Source: Mycobacterium sp. Aquia_216
GTDB taxonomy: Bacteria > Actinomycetota > Actinomycetes > Mycobacteriales > Mycobacteriaceae
Reading direction: 5' to 3'
DNA: 64,000 nucleotides
Assembly: GCF_026723865.1 (NCBI RefSeq)
Contig: NZ_CP113530.1
Span: forward strand, 49,270-113,269
The notes below the pieces were generated by a model, which saw only the letters and a list, made by a program, of their open reading frames with translations, was not told the origin of the DNA and did not search any database. Positions 24,829 to 33,762 of this stretch are shown here, in pieces. A program made the position numbers and the translations under genes. Within the stretch, counting starts at the first letter, position 1; each line of letters starts with the position of its first letter.

Positions 24829-26067
24829 TCACCGCTTCGCGGTACCCGACCCGCGTTTCCGCGGGGACCGTTTCGACGGTGTGGGAGGGGTGCTTGTTGC
24901 AGCTATCTGGGGAAGTTGGTCGCGGTAGGCGGCGGCGGTCTCCCGCGCGAGCGTCAACGCCTCGGTGAGGGTATGCACCCGTTCGTCGGCGCTACGTTGG
25001 ACTTGAGCGAGCTGCTCGGAGTGGTCGATGCGCAGCCTTTCGGTTTCTGTACGTGAGTCTTCGCGTTGCCGTTCGAGGGCTTGGTTGAGGGAGGCCAGTG
25101 CTTCCCGTTGGGCTGTTAGCGTTCCCTGTGAAGCTGTCGCTTCGGCATGTGCCGCGGCGAGATCGGCACGCAGCGTGGCTGTTTCGGATGCGGCCTGCTC
25201 AACGGCTGCGCGTGCTGAGTCGACTTGGGCTTGCAGCCTTCGGCGTTCTTCTTCGGCGTCGCTTCGGACCTGCTCAAGCTCGGCGCGTAGCGTCGCAGCG
25301 CTCTGGCGCTCACGCTCGGCCGCGACGTCGGCGCCCTCTTGGGCGGCCCGGGCGGCAGCGGCCTCGAGTCCGGCGGCACGGGCGTCTTGGCGTGCCCGGT
25401 CAAGCTCGGCACTGCGTTGGGCGAGTTCGTCTCGATGTGCTGCCTGTGCCTCCGCTAGCTGCTCATGTGCCGCCGCCACAGCGGCCTCGGCCTCGGCCTG
25501 AATTCGGGCGATCTCGACACGGGCCTGTTCTCGCGCGCGCTCCGCTTCGGCGATCGTCTCCTCGGCCAGCGCATCGGCCTCGTCGCGTTCGCGTTGGGCG
25601 ATCTGTGCGCGCTCATCAGCCAGTCGCGCTGCCCGCTCGGCAGCGCTGCTACGTCGCTCGGCCTCGGTTACCTTGGTGAGCGCGTCGCGGTGTGCGTCCT
25701 CGACCTCTGCACCCGCGGCCTCGACGTCGCCCGCAGCGCGGAGATGGAGCACCACATCGTCGAGGTATCCCCGCAGGGTCGCCACCTGTTCTGGCAATTC
25801 AACGAGCCGCTGTTCCAGCGTGGCGCGCGCCAGGGATACAGGGGCAGCGAGCCTGGTGTCCTCCTCTTGTGTTGCCACGGCGACTCGCTGCGCGCGCCGC
25901 GCCCGCCAGGCGTTGGCGCGGTTGTGCAGCGGTCCGCCGTCTGCGTCGGCTTGTTCGCAGTATCGCGAGGGGCGACCTGTCGCTGGGTCAGGGCGGCTGG
26001 GCCGGCTGCAGCCCGGGTAGTTGCAGCGATCCCGCGGGTCGCCGGCCGCAGGGGCGCTTTCACTCAT
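24829..26067 (-). CDS. KfrA-like coiled-coil protein with N-terminal Cys/His motif
   Basis: 412 residues. The N-terminus has a putative zinc site: CNYPGCSRP, then YCEQADADGGPLHNRANAWR. Residues about 70-370 are a continuous Ala/Glu/Arg/Gln coiled coil, and the end is basic (TPPTPSKRSPRKRGSGTAKR). Length and architecture recall plasmid KfrA-type proteins: a DNA-binding head, a long coiled coil and autoregulation through promoter repeats. Start is leaderless, with TAGAAT 6 nt before ATG. The repeated CGAAACG/CGTAACG array immediately upstream is a plausible binding site. Confidence 0.7.
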   Translation of the reverse strand: MSESAPAAGDPRDRCNYPGCSRPSRPDPATGRPSRYCEQADADGGPLHNRANAWRARRAQRVAVATQEEDTRLAAPVSLARATLEQRLVELPEQVATLRGYLDDVVLHLRAAGDVEAAGAEVEDAHRDALTKVTEAERRSSAAERAARLADERAQIAQRERDEADALAEETIAEAERAREQARVEIARIQAEAEAAVAAAHEQLAEAQAAHRDELAQRSAELDRARQDARAAGLEAAAARAAQEGADVAAERERQSAATLRAELEQVRSDAEEERRRLQAQVDSARAAVEQAASETATLRADLAAAHAEATASQGTLTAQREALASLNQALERQREDSRTETERLRIDHSEQLAQVQRSADERVHTLTEALTLARETAAAYRDQLPQIAATSTPPTPSKRSPRKRGSGTAKR

Positions 26068-26073
26068 GCATCA

Positions 26074-26150
26074 ATTCTAGCACTTTCGTCTTCGCTAATG
26101 CGACGTAACGAAACGTAACGATAGCGACGAAACGAAAGAGACGAAATTTT
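26074..26150 (-). promoter_or_regulatory. Promoter with tandem CGWAACG repeats
   Basis: The -10-like TAGAAT (complement of 26074-26079) is followed upstream by closely spaced repeats GACGTAACGAAACGTAACGA and GCGACGAAACGAAAGAGACG (26100-26146). This AT-richer repeat array probably regulates the KfrA-like gene. Confidence 0.5.
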
Positions 26151-26239
26151 GGCGGGTGAGGCCCCGGCCAGATGCAGGGTGTTGAAAGGATGCCGTGGCG
26201 ACGTAGCGTCGGGATTATGACGCGACGAGGGGGAACGAC

Positions 26240-27733
26240 GTGACCACCGCCGCCGGGGAGTTCTGGACGGTGCCGCAGCCGGACCGGCGCATCGGCGGTT
26301 CCTTCAACGCGGAGCTCGGCGAACCCGTCGAGGTCGACTTAGATGCCGTGCTGGCCGTAGACCTCGATGCCGACGATGCTCCGGCACCCAGGCCAGCGCC
26401 CCAGCGGGGCGACGTGGCTGGCGCCATGAACGTGGCCGCAGCAGGAGAGGTCGCACGGCGCCGGCCCTTCAATTTCTGGGGACAGCTCGCTACCGGGGAA
26501 CCGGTCAGCGTGTTCGAGGCAACTAATCAAGGAATGTCCGGAGCGGCAGCGCACTACGTCGCCCCCATCGCGGTCATCGGTGCAAACGTCACTCCCGAGC
26601 AGCGCTACGCCAGCGTGCGATTCCGCCTCGATCATCCGTATTGGTTGAGACACCTCGCTGATAACGACTCGAGCGGGGTCGGGGACGACCACTCCACGCT
26701 GAGGGTTGAGGCATCTGCACACGGCAACTGGCTGGTGTATGAGTCCTCGACTGCAGCGACGCTGGTAGAGCTCGAAATGCGGGCGATATCTGGCTGTTTG
26801 GTGTTGGCGCAGTTGGCGCTGTTTCCGGATCGGGAACGGGAATCTGACCTGCGGACGCGTGAAACACAGGTCCGGATTGATTCCGCCGGACCTTGGCTGA
26901 CCGTGCGCGGGCCCATGTTCTGTGCGCCCACACCCGCAGCGCTTGACACGGATTTCCTCTTGCTTCCCACAGAGCTCACTATCGACCGGTTCGCGAAATG
27001 GATTGCGGTCAACGACAAGTTCGATGGCTTGGCGTGGGCGGTAGCACGGCGCATGAACCTTCCGATACCGCTGCACGTACAGCTACTGACCTCGCTAGTC
27101 GAGGGAATCCACCTTCGACTGACCCCGGAGCACGAACAAACGTGGTTTCCCGATGCGTCCAAAGCCGCGCTCAAGCGCATCCGCCGGGCCGCCACGCAAG
27201 CGGCGGTAGACCAAGCGCACACACTGGGCCTCGACCCCGACGCCGTAGGCATGCGCGTATGGAACGCCCTGGGACATTGGGTCAACAAGAGCTATCTCGA
27301 ACGTGCCGAAGAGGTTGTCACCGCGGCCTGCGCCGCAGTGCCCGAGCTTGGCCTGTCGATAACGAGGCTAGCGAAACACCTGCGAGATTCGCGGATCACC
27401 TTCGCCCATCAGCTACGACCAGAGGGTGATCTTCAAGAACGCCACGAGCGCTGGATGGTCTTATTCATCATTACCCCGTGGCTCCTGCGCGCACGCCTGT
27501 TACTCGAAGCGGGTATCGACCCCGCAGTGTTGCGCGAAAAGTATTTAGAGAACGAGACTTTCACACTCCACCGTGAACAAGCAGAGATTCGAGTCAGGAA
27601 ACTGCGCTGGGATCAGCCGCCTGAACCACCATCTAAACGCCGCACATGGACACCGAGTGTGACACCGGAGAATCCGGCTCCCACCCGCATGGACTTGATC
27701 AAAGATCTGATCAAGAGCTTCCTCCCGCGGTAG
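26240..27733 (+). CDS. ApeA-like HEPN anti-phage protein
   Basis: 497 residues, GTG with a G-rich ribosome site 5-6 nt upstream. The N-terminal half follows the ApeA N-terminal domain: GEFWTVPQPDRRIGGSFNAE, FNFWGQLATGEPVSVFEA, and HYVAPIAVIGANVTPEQRYA ending in a D-x-x-Y/W-L segment. The C-terminal third is an Apea-type HEPN domain with LAKHLRDSRITFAHQLRPEG, R385-x4-H390 being the ribonuclease motif. ApeA proteins are single-gene abortive-infection defences thought to cleave RNA when phage is sensed. It stands alone here. The residue after Arg is Ile rather than the usual Asn, so activity should be checked. Confidence 0.75.
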   Translation: MTTAAGEFWTVPQPDRRIGGSFNAELGEPVEVDLDAVLAVDLDADDAPAPRPAPQRGDVAGAMNVAAAGEVARRRPFNFWGQLATGEPVSVFEATNQGMSGAAAHYVAPIAVIGANVTPEQRYASVRFRLDHPYWLRHLADNDSSGVGDDHSTLRVEASAHGNWLVYESSTAATLVELEMRAISGCLVLAQLALFPDRERESDLRTRETQVRIDSAGPWLTVRGPMFCAPTPAALDTDFLLLPTELTIDRFAKWIAVNDKFDGLAWAVARRMNLPIPLHVQLLTSLVEGIHLRLTPEHEQTWFPDASKAALKRIRRAATQAAVDQAHTLGLDPDAVGMRVWNALGHWVNKSYLERAEEVVTAACAAVPELGLSITRLAKHLRDSRITFAHQLRPEGDLQERHERWMVLFIITPWLLRARLLLEAGIDPAVLREKYLENETFTLHREQAEIRVRKLRWDQPPEPPSKRRTWTPSVTPENPAPTRMDLIKDLIKSFLPR

Positions 27734-27958
27734 CTCCGCATTTCCCCCGAGTGCCTGCTAGTCGATTACCGGCTACCACCGGGGCGAAATGAGCACGCCA
27801 TACCGACGATGGAGCCGCCGGTCATCGTGGAATCCCTTAGCGTGCAAGCCCATACATGACGCGCGATGGTTGTAGCGAACCTGTCATCGTCGCTTTGTGG
27901 TACGCCCCCCTTCGGTAGTCAACGCCCGGTATGCCGAGGCAAGCAGGGGAGAGTGGAG

Positions 27959-28603
27959 TCAGTGCCAGGTCAGCATGTCGAGGAGTCGCAGATCGGTGAT
28001 GCGGTCGAGGTGCGCGCCTAACGTGCCCTTGTCACCGAGCGCGGCGCGCAGCTCCGGTAGTGCCTCAGATTCTGTATTGGCGATCAGGTCGTCACGGATC
28101 GCAACCCAGTAGGCGGCCTTTTGGTACTTCAGGCGGGGGTAGCGTTCGACGGCGTGCGCGGCGTTCTGTAGGTAGACGTCGGTCACTTTGGAATCGAGGA
28201 TAGGAAATGCCGCGGGCCGTTTGATGTGCAATACCTTGCTGATCTTCGACCTGCCTACCCGGCTCGGTGCATCCTGTTCGAAGTGGCGATAGAAAGCCTC
28301 GAGCTGGTCGTAGAGACCGCCTCGGATGTTCGGTTCCGCACGTCGAAGATCGGCGTCGGCTGGCGGCCACGGAGCGCTCGTTGCCCGTTCGGCAAACCAA
28401 TTGAGCTGGTGGTCCGATATCCGTGAATAGACGGTGCGGGTGCGGGCCACTTCGTCACGCGTGAGGGTCGTGGGGTGGCCAGGGCCCGGGAGGTCATATC
28501 GGGTGATCGTTCGGCCCGGATATTGCCGCAGCTCATCTACGCAGTCTGAAATGGAACGCTCTCGGCCTGCGATCAAGATCACGGCCGAAGTCGACATGCG
28601 CAT
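27959..28603 (-). CDS. DUF6308-like protein
   Basis: 214 residues from ATG 28603 (ATG 28597 and longer starts also possible). Readable conserved stretches: TITRYDLPGPGHPTTLTRDE, WFAERATSAPWPPADADL, GRSKISKVLHIKRPAAFPIL followed by DSKVTDVYL, and DLRLLDMLTW. The S-K-x-L-H-x-K-R-P-x-x-x-P-I/V-x-D block matches the actinobacterial family I know as DUF6308; function unknown. The family name is from memory of the motif. Confidence 0.6.
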   Translation of the reverse strand: MRMSTSAVILIAGRERSISDCVDELRQYPGRTITRYDLPGPGHPTTLTRDEVARTRTVYSRISDHQLNWFAERATSAPWPPADADLRRAEPNIRGGLYDQLEAFYRHFEQDAPSRVGRSKISKVLHIKRPAAFPILDSKVTDVYLQNAAHAVERYPRLKYQKAAYWVAIRDDLIANTESEALPELRAALGDKGTLGAHLDRITDLRLLDMLTWH

Positions 28604-28720
28604 GACGATAGCCCGGTCCACCGACAGCCGTGGACATTGCATATTCAACCCTGGCAAGATGCTAAGTGGCTGGTATTATCGGCTCTCGAAAGCCGTTGGG
28701 GCATAACCTAATTAGTCGCC

Positions 28721-28787
28721 TACTGGTAAGTCTGCATATTCCTTTCCTGCATATTCCCCAAACCGAGCCTGGCACGGTGGGGTAGGG
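28721..28787 (+). promoter_or_regulatory. Shared upstream motif, copy 1
   Basis: TACTGGTAAGTCTGCATATT and, about 45 bp on, GGTGGGGTAGGG. The same two blocks in the same order lie upstream of the decarboxylase gene (30196-30262), suggesting duplicated or co-regulated promoters. Confidence 0.4.
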
Positions 28788-28918
28788 GCGGATCATTAGC
28801 TGCGCACTGAGCGCAGGCTGAACGTCGCACCGGTCGGATCGCCCGCTGCCGCGACTCGGGGCGTGAAGCGTCCGTCTCGTACTTCCGCCCGGGCACGGGC
28901 CCCGGCTAAAATCGACGC

Positions 28919-29833
28919 ATGGGTAAGCCGTATCGGCAGTTGATTGATATCGGTGACCGGGCGGTGTGTGTCCGCGTGCGGGGCAGCGGCCCAACCGTCG
29001 TGCTTGAGGCCGGAGGTGCCGGCGCTGCCGGTGAAGGCACCACGGGCGCCTACGGCGACTTAGAAGAACGCCTGGCTTCGTTTGCGACCGTGCTGACATA
29101 TGACCGCGCCGGCAGTGGGTGCTCTGACGGCCCAGCGCACCGTGACGTTGCCGCGATGGCGGATGACCTGGCCGCGATCATCCAAGCCGCGGGGTGTGTC
29201 ACCCCGGTGGTGGTTGTCGGTTGGACGCTGGGGGGTTTGGTCGCAGAGATGTTCGCTGTGCGACACCCTGACAAGGTTGCGGGTTTGGTGTTGCTCAACC
29301 CCACGGAGATGCCCACCGAGTCGCGGCTCAGCCGCTATCGCTTGCTGGCTTACGGGCTGATTTACGTTCTGGTGTCAAACGTTGCGCACAAGCTCGGCGT
29401 GTTTCGCACTCATACCGGCCGCAGATTATTGCTACGCAGGGCCGCGTCAGCGGGTGCCAGCACGGATGCACTTAACTACGTTGAACACTTCTTGATGCAT
29501 CCCCCGAGGGAGCGGTGGTCCTATGTGCCGGTGCTGCCGCAGCTTTTCGGCGGCTATGCACGTGAGACGGCCACGGCGGTGCGTGCGGCAGTGTCATTGC
29601 CGCCCGTTCCGGTGCGGGTGCTGGTGCCGCAGAATCGCCGCGGCAGACCGCGTGCCTTGGTTGAGCGTCTTGATGCCGCTCATCGCGAACTGGCGCAACG
29701 GTTTCCACAAGGAGAACTCATCACCGTTGACCAGGCCGATTACTATTTCCCGATCGACCGGCCCGACGTGGTCGTCGAGACCGTACGCGATGTGCTTGGG
29801 CTGGATTCAGATACCCACATGACCACGACCTAG
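28919..29833 (+). CDS. Alpha/beta-hydrolase-fold protein with degenerate catalytic triad
   Basis: 304 residues, leaderless (TAAAAT at 28907-28912, 6 nt before ATG). Fold landmarks: VVLEAGGAGAAGEG oxyanion region, TYDRAGSGCSDGP, elbow VVVVGWTLGGLVAEMFAV, and cap helices. The nucleophile position in G-W-T-L-G-G is Thr103, not Ser, and the segment that normally holds the catalytic His (G-H-y-i-x-x-D-R-P) reads QADYYFPIDRPD, with Ala-Asp in place of Gly-His. Two of three triad residues therefore look lost, so it is predicted to be non-hydrolytic and may act as a binding or regulatory protein. Confidence 0.8.
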   Translation: MGKPYRQLIDIGDRAVCVRVRGSGPTVVLEAGGAGAAGEGTTGAYGDLEERLASFATVLTYDRAGSGCSDGPAHRDVAAMADDLAAIIQAAGCVTPVVVVGWTLGGLVAEMFAVRHPDKVAGLVLLNPTEMPTESRLSRYRLLAYGLIYVLVSNVAHKLGVFRTHTGRRLLLRRAASAGASTDALNYVEHFLMHPPRERWSYVPVLPQLFGGYARETATAVRAAVSLPPVPVRVLVPQNRRGRPRALVERLDAAHRELAQRFPQGELITVDQADYYFPIDRPDVVVETVRDVLGLDSDTHMTTT

Positions 29834-30369
29834 CAACCGAGAGCGCTCGTTCTGCCGAACCCCGGCTTGGGACAACCATCGCGGGTGAAACAGAAAACGA
29901 GACGTTCGGAATCTCTGGATTCGAGACGCGCTCTGGTCCGTGCAATCGACGCTGCCAGCGCCCGTTGCCGAAGCCGATCGCGACGACACTTCTTGCAGCA
30001 AACGACATCGTCGTCACGCCGCACGAGTGCCAAAATGCCTCTTCATCAGTTGCAACAGCGGCACTTATCCAAACCAATGGTCGCTGCGTCGAAAACTTCT
30101 GCAGGCCCTAACGATACGGAGGTCAACTCAAATCTAGGCGCGGCGAAACTACCAAATACGTTGCTGCACCATCTATTTCGCGGTACGGAGTAGTTTACCG
30201 GTAAGCCGCATATTCGAACCCGTCGTATTCTCCCGCAGTCGACCGCGCCGGGTGGGGTAGGGAGTGCGGGTGTTGCTATGGTCGGCCGATTCGGTCAAAG
30301 GGGGCTGAGGACTGATCGTCACGACATCGCGCTGCTCTTTGCTGTCGGTCCTATCCGACGGCGCGCCTG
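29834..30369. other. Intergenic region upstream of the decarboxylase gene
   Basis: A frame at 29867-30193 lacks a convincing start and coding bias. The right part contains the shared upstream motif. Otherwise nothing recognised. Confidence 0.35.
30196..30262 (+). promoter_or_regulatory. Shared upstream motif, copy 2
   Basis: TACCGGTAAGCCGCATATTC then GGTGGGGTAGGG about 45 bp later; counterpart of 28721-28787. Confidence 0.4.
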
Positions 30370-31884
30370 GTGCTGGCGGTGGCGGCAGAGGTGCGTCAGG
30401 ATGTGGAAGTGAGTGGTGTGCTCGATCCGGCCTTTCCTGGATGGCAGTGGCAACCTGATGAGATTCGAAGGTTGGCGGGCAGGTCAGCCGACCTGGTGGC
30501 TGAGGCGCTAATCGCCGCCTCTGTGGATCCGGTGATGCGGCGTCCGCCACGACATCGCATTGATGCGAGGGCTAGTGAATCGTGGTCAGCCGCCGGTGTT
30601 TCGGAAGATTCGTTGTGGGACGAGGTGCGTGATGCCATCGTTCCGTTCCCTTTCGGCAATGGTCACCCGCGCTTTTCGGCATGGGTGAATTCGCCACCGC
30701 ACCCGCTGGCGGCCATGGCTGCGGGGGTCGCTGCGGCCATGAACCCCAGCGTGGCTGGGGGAAACCATGCCGCGGTGCATCTTGAGCACCAGGTCGTGCG
30801 GTGGTTTTGCGAACTCCTTGGCTGGCCCCTCGCAGCTGGGGGTCAGCTGGTATCGGGAGCCTCAGCGGCCGCATTGACGGCGTTGACCGTTGCGCGACAC
30901 CGCGCCGCCGCGGGCATTGGTGTCGACGATCGCCGACTGGGCCTGACCGGGCTTGAGCGTAGGCCGCTGATCTATGCGACAGCGCAGGCGCATAGCTGCC
31001 ACACCAAAGCGGTTGAGGCGCTGGGCATCGGGTCAGCCAACATCGTTCAGATCCCTACCGACGAGTCTGACCGAATGATCCCCGATCTGCTGGATCAGCG
31101 ACTCACTGAAGACATCCTGGCCGGCGGCCTTCCGATCGCCGTGATCGCGACGTTGGGCACGGTCAACACCGGCGCTGTCGATCCGCTCGAACAAATCGCC
31201 GGCGTATGTGAACGCCACGACGTGTGGATGCATGTCGACGCCGCCTACGGTGGGTCAGCGGTCCTACTGACCGATGTTTGGCCGCGGGAAAAGGCTGCGC
31301 TCAGGGCGGCGGACAGCATCGCCGTCGACCCGCACAAGTGGCTCTACGTCCCTGTCGACGCTGGGCTGCTGATGTTCTCCGATATGGCGGTGGTGCGCGA
31401 CACGTTCAGCTACGTGCCTGACTACCTACGTAGTGGCGGTGACCCCGACGAACCGGTCTGGTTCTCCGAATTCGGTCTGGAGCAGACCCGACCATTCCGC
31501 GCACTGAAGGTATGGATAACCCTCAAACACTTGGGACGACAACGGCTCGGGGAGTTGATCAGTCGTGACATTGCCGTCGCCGCGGCTCTCGCCCGCGCAG
31601 TCGAAGAGTCTCCCGACTTCGAGCTGCTTGCTCACGGATTGTCTGTTGTCTGCTTTCGCCACCGGCCTTCTGGGATGCCGGCCAGCGCGCTCGACGACCA
31701 CAATCAAACCGCCCTAAGACACCTTCAGCAGCGCGGCCACGCATTCATCGCCGGCACCCGCGTCGGCGATCAGTTCGCACTGCGCGCCTGCGTCGTCAAC
31801 CCTGCGACCACAACCGCCCATACCAACGCGCTGCTGGATGAGATCCGTGCTGCCGCAGCAAGCTGTCCCCCTGCCCCAACTTGA
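30370..31884 (+). CDS. PLP-dependent group II decarboxylase (aromatic amino acid / glutamate type)
   Basis: 504 residues; start GTG 30370 is approximate, and GTG or ATG codons within the next 45 bp are alternatives. The fold-type I decarboxylase pattern is clear: HPRFSAWVNSPPHPLAAMAA, SGASAAALTALTVARH, YATAQAHSCHTKAVEALGIG with the PLP-stacking His, ATLGTVNTGAVDPLEQIA, MHVDAAYGGSAVL, and SIAVDPHKWLYVPVD with Lys323 as the Schiff-base lysine. It should decarboxylate an L-amino acid to an amine; substrate not determinable. A neighbouring PhzF-like gene 62 bp downstream suggests a small metabolic operon. Confidence 0.85.
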   Translation: MLAVAAEVRQDVEVSGVLDPAFPGWQWQPDEIRRLAGRSADLVAEALIAASVDPVMRRPPRHRIDARASESWSAAGVSEDSLWDEVRDAIVPFPFGNGHPRFSAWVNSPPHPLAAMAAGVAAAMNPSVAGGNHAAVHLEHQVVRWFCELLGWPLAAGGQLVSGASAAALTALTVARHRAAAGIGVDDRRLGLTGLERRPLIYATAQAHSCHTKAVEALGIGSANIVQIPTDESDRMIPDLLDQRLTEDILAGGLPIAVIATLGTVNTGAVDPLEQIAGVCERHDVWMHVDAAYGGSAVLLTDVWPREKAALRAADSIAVDPHKWLYVPVDAGLLMFSDMAVVRDTFSYVPDYLRSGGDPDEPVWFSEFGLEQTRPFRALKVWITLKHLGRQRLGELISRDIAVAAALARAVEESPDFELLAHGLSVVCFRHRPSGMPASALDDHNQTALRHLQQRGHAFIAGTRVGDQFALRACVVNPATTTAHTNALLDEIRAAAASCPPAPT

Positions 31885-31946
31885 TCTTTCCACCCCGCGC
31901 GGCTGGTCAGTATGGGCGAACGTCGCTGGCAGGGCATGATTGATAC

Positions 31947-32729
31947 GTGCGCCTTTTCACGGTCGATTGCTTCAGCGACCGGCCCTTTGCGGGCAATCCC
32001 AATGCAGTCTGCCTGCTGGACTCAAAATGGCCGAACGATCAGTGGCTGCAACAGGTGGCCGCCGAAATAAACCTGCCTGCCACAGCCTTCGTCCGCCCAG
32101 CGCAGCCTCATCCAGAATTGCGATGGTTTAGCCCGCATACCGAACTTGCGCTGTGCGGCAGCGGCACCCTGGCCGCAGCACACATCCTGTCCGAGCTAGG
32201 GGAGGACTGTGCGACATTGGTTTTCTCCACCCGCGCCGGCGCGCTCGGCGCGCACCAAGAATCTGATCAACGCATCACATTGGATTTTCCCGCCTACGAT
32301 CCCCGGCCTGTCCCGATTTCGTCGAGACTCGTTGATGCGCTTGGTGTTAGCCCCCGAATAGCGGCACGCGGCCAGCACGACTTGCTGGTTGAATTGGATT
32401 CCGCGCACGAAGTACGCCGCCTGATGCCCGATTTTGCCGCGTTGGCCACGCTTGATGCGCGCGGCCTGATCGTCACGGCGCTCGGCGGCAATGACAGCGA
32501 CTTCGTCTCTCGCTTTTTCGCACCGGCCGCAGGCATCAACGAAGACCCAGTCACCGCCTCCGCGCACTGCACCCTGGGCGCCTATTGGTCGACGAAACTG
32601 AACAAGACCACGATGATCGGCCACCAAGTTTCAGCGCGCGGCGGCCGCGTCGACGTGCGGCTGCGCGGCGACCGGGTCGACCTCACCGGACGAGCCTTAA
32701 CCGTCACGCGTGGAGCGCTAGTCATCTAA
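31947..32729 (+). CDS. PhzF-family isomerase-like protein lacking the usual catalytic Glu
   Basis: 260 residues, start GTG. PhzF fold signatures: FTVDCFSDRPFAGNPNAVCL at the N-terminus, WFSPHTELALCGSGTLAAAH, and GINEDPVTASAHCTLGAYW. Characterised PhzF uses a Glu in the N-x-S-E-T segment as general acid/base; here that segment reads EINLPATAFV with Ala45. Family members include trans-2,3-dihydro-3-hydroxyanthranilate isomerase and epimerase-like proteins of unknown activity. Loss of the Glu suggests altered chemistry. Likely co-transcribed with the decarboxylase. Confidence 0.8.
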   Translation: MRLFTVDCFSDRPFAGNPNAVCLLDSKWPNDQWLQQVAAEINLPATAFVRPAQPHPELRWFSPHTELALCGSGTLAAAHILSELGEDCATLVFSTRAGALGAHQESDQRITLDFPAYDPRPVPISSRLVDALGVSPRIAARGQHDLLVELDSAHEVRRLMPDFAALATLDARGLIVTALGGNDSDFVSRFFAPAAGINEDPVTASAHCTLGAYWSTKLNKTTMIGHQVSARGGRVDVRLRGDRVDLTGRALTVTRGALVI

Positions 32730-33112
32730 CGCAAATAGGTTGCGGCGAAGGCGCTTTCCTGTAGATGGCACTCCCATGCTCAGAAGTCCGGTAGCGGACA
32801 AAGCGGTGTCAGTCCCCCGGCGGGGGAGGAGGTCCTGGACAACGACGCCGCCAGGCATCCGTCGACGAGCTCGTCTATGATTCATCCAATGAATCATCCT
32901 GCGGTAAGCGCCACGATCGCCAGGACAGGTCGAACATTACTGATAGACAATGCGTTCCATGTTGAAGCAGTCTTATCGGTGTGCGCAGAGCAATCAAACA
33001 TGTTGGCGTTCAACATGATAACGAATATGCAGACTTTAAGGCGACATAACGTCGATTATCGGCACTGAATTAAGGTCGTCATGGGGTCCGAATTCAGGTA
33101 CGATCGAAACTC
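32730..33112. other. Intergenic, AT-richer, with a 9-bp inverted repeat
   Basis: CATGTTGAA (about 32958-32966) and TTCAACATG (about 33009-33017) form an inverted repeat. Base composition is lower in GC than the flanks. A -10-like TACGAT lies 7 nt before the antitoxin ATG at 33113. No gene supported. Confidence 0.4.
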
Positions 33113-33394
33113 ATGAGAATCATATCGGTCACCGAGGTCAAGGCCAAGATCAACGAGTACGTCGACGCGGTCCGGGACACTCGTGACCAGATCACGATCA
33201 CCAAAAACGGCGCTCCGGCCGCCGTGCTGATCGGCATCGACGAATGGGAATCCACCCAGGAGACCTTGCACTGGCTGTCTCAGCCCGACTTGGTGGATTC
33301 GGTGCAACAATCCGAGGCCGACATTGCCGCCGGCCGAACCTATGACGAGGACCAGATTCGAGCCAAATACCAGGTCCCTCGGCGGCCGCGCTGA
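33113..33394 (+). CDS. Phd/YefM-family antitoxin
   Basis: 93 residues. N-terminal MRIISVTEVKAKINEYVDAV then ITITKNGAPAAVLIGIDEWE is the classic Phd/YefM dimerisation and DNA-binding fold; the C-terminal tail (IAAGRTYDEDQIRAKYQV) should wrap the toxin. Start appears leaderless. Followed 1 bp later by a RelE-type gene. Usually autoregulatory with the toxin as co-repressor. Confidence 0.88.
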   Translation: MRIISVTEVKAKINEYVDAVRDTRDQITITKNGAPAAVLIGIDEWESTQETLHWLSQPDLVDSVQQSEADIAAGRTYDEDQIRAKYQVPRRPR

Positions 33395-33395
33395 G

Positions 33396-33686
33396 GTGGC
33401 CAAGCCCGGCCGCGGTTACGTAACTGGATTCACCGCAACAGCCAAACGCGACCTCGACAGGTTGCCGCCACGGATCCTGGCGGCCGTAATCGAATTCGCC
33501 TTCGGCGACCTGGCCTGCGAACCACGGCGCGTCGGCAAGCCGCTCGGGCGCGACCTCGCCGGTCACCACGGCGGCCGACGCGGGCCCTACCGACTCCTCT
33601 ACCGCATCGATGACGAGACGCAGACGATCTGGGTCCACCGTGTTGACCATCGCGCCTACGTCTATCGGCCGCCAGCAAACCGATAA
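33396..33686 (+). CDS. RelE/ParE-superfamily toxin
   Basis: 96 residues from GTG 33396, directly after the antitoxin stop. Signature: VTGFTATAKRDLDRLPPRIL, LGRDLAGHHGGRRGPYRLLY, then ETQTIWVHRVDHRAYVYRP. The strand R-G-x-Y-R-L-L-Y-R-I and the terminal V-x-H-R-x-x-x-Y-R are hallmarks of RelE-type ribosome-dependent mRNA interferases. Expected to cut mRNA in the ribosomal A site when released from its antitoxin. Confidence 0.88.
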   Translation: MAKPGRGYVTGFTATAKRDLDRLPPRILAAVIEFAFGDLACEPRRVGKPLGRDLAGHHGGRRGPYRLLYRIDDETQTIWVHRVDHRAYVYRPPANR

Positions 33687-33762
33687 TTCGTCACATGACG
33701 AAACTATGAGCGTGCGAGTGGTCAGGTGAGGTGAGCCCGGTCCCGAACAATCCTCGGATTTA

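Noticed and set aside
32877..33068. 63-codon frame in the AT-richer interval before the Phd-type antitoxin
   Set aside because: No ribosome site or recognisable motif; the stretch looks regulatory or residual.
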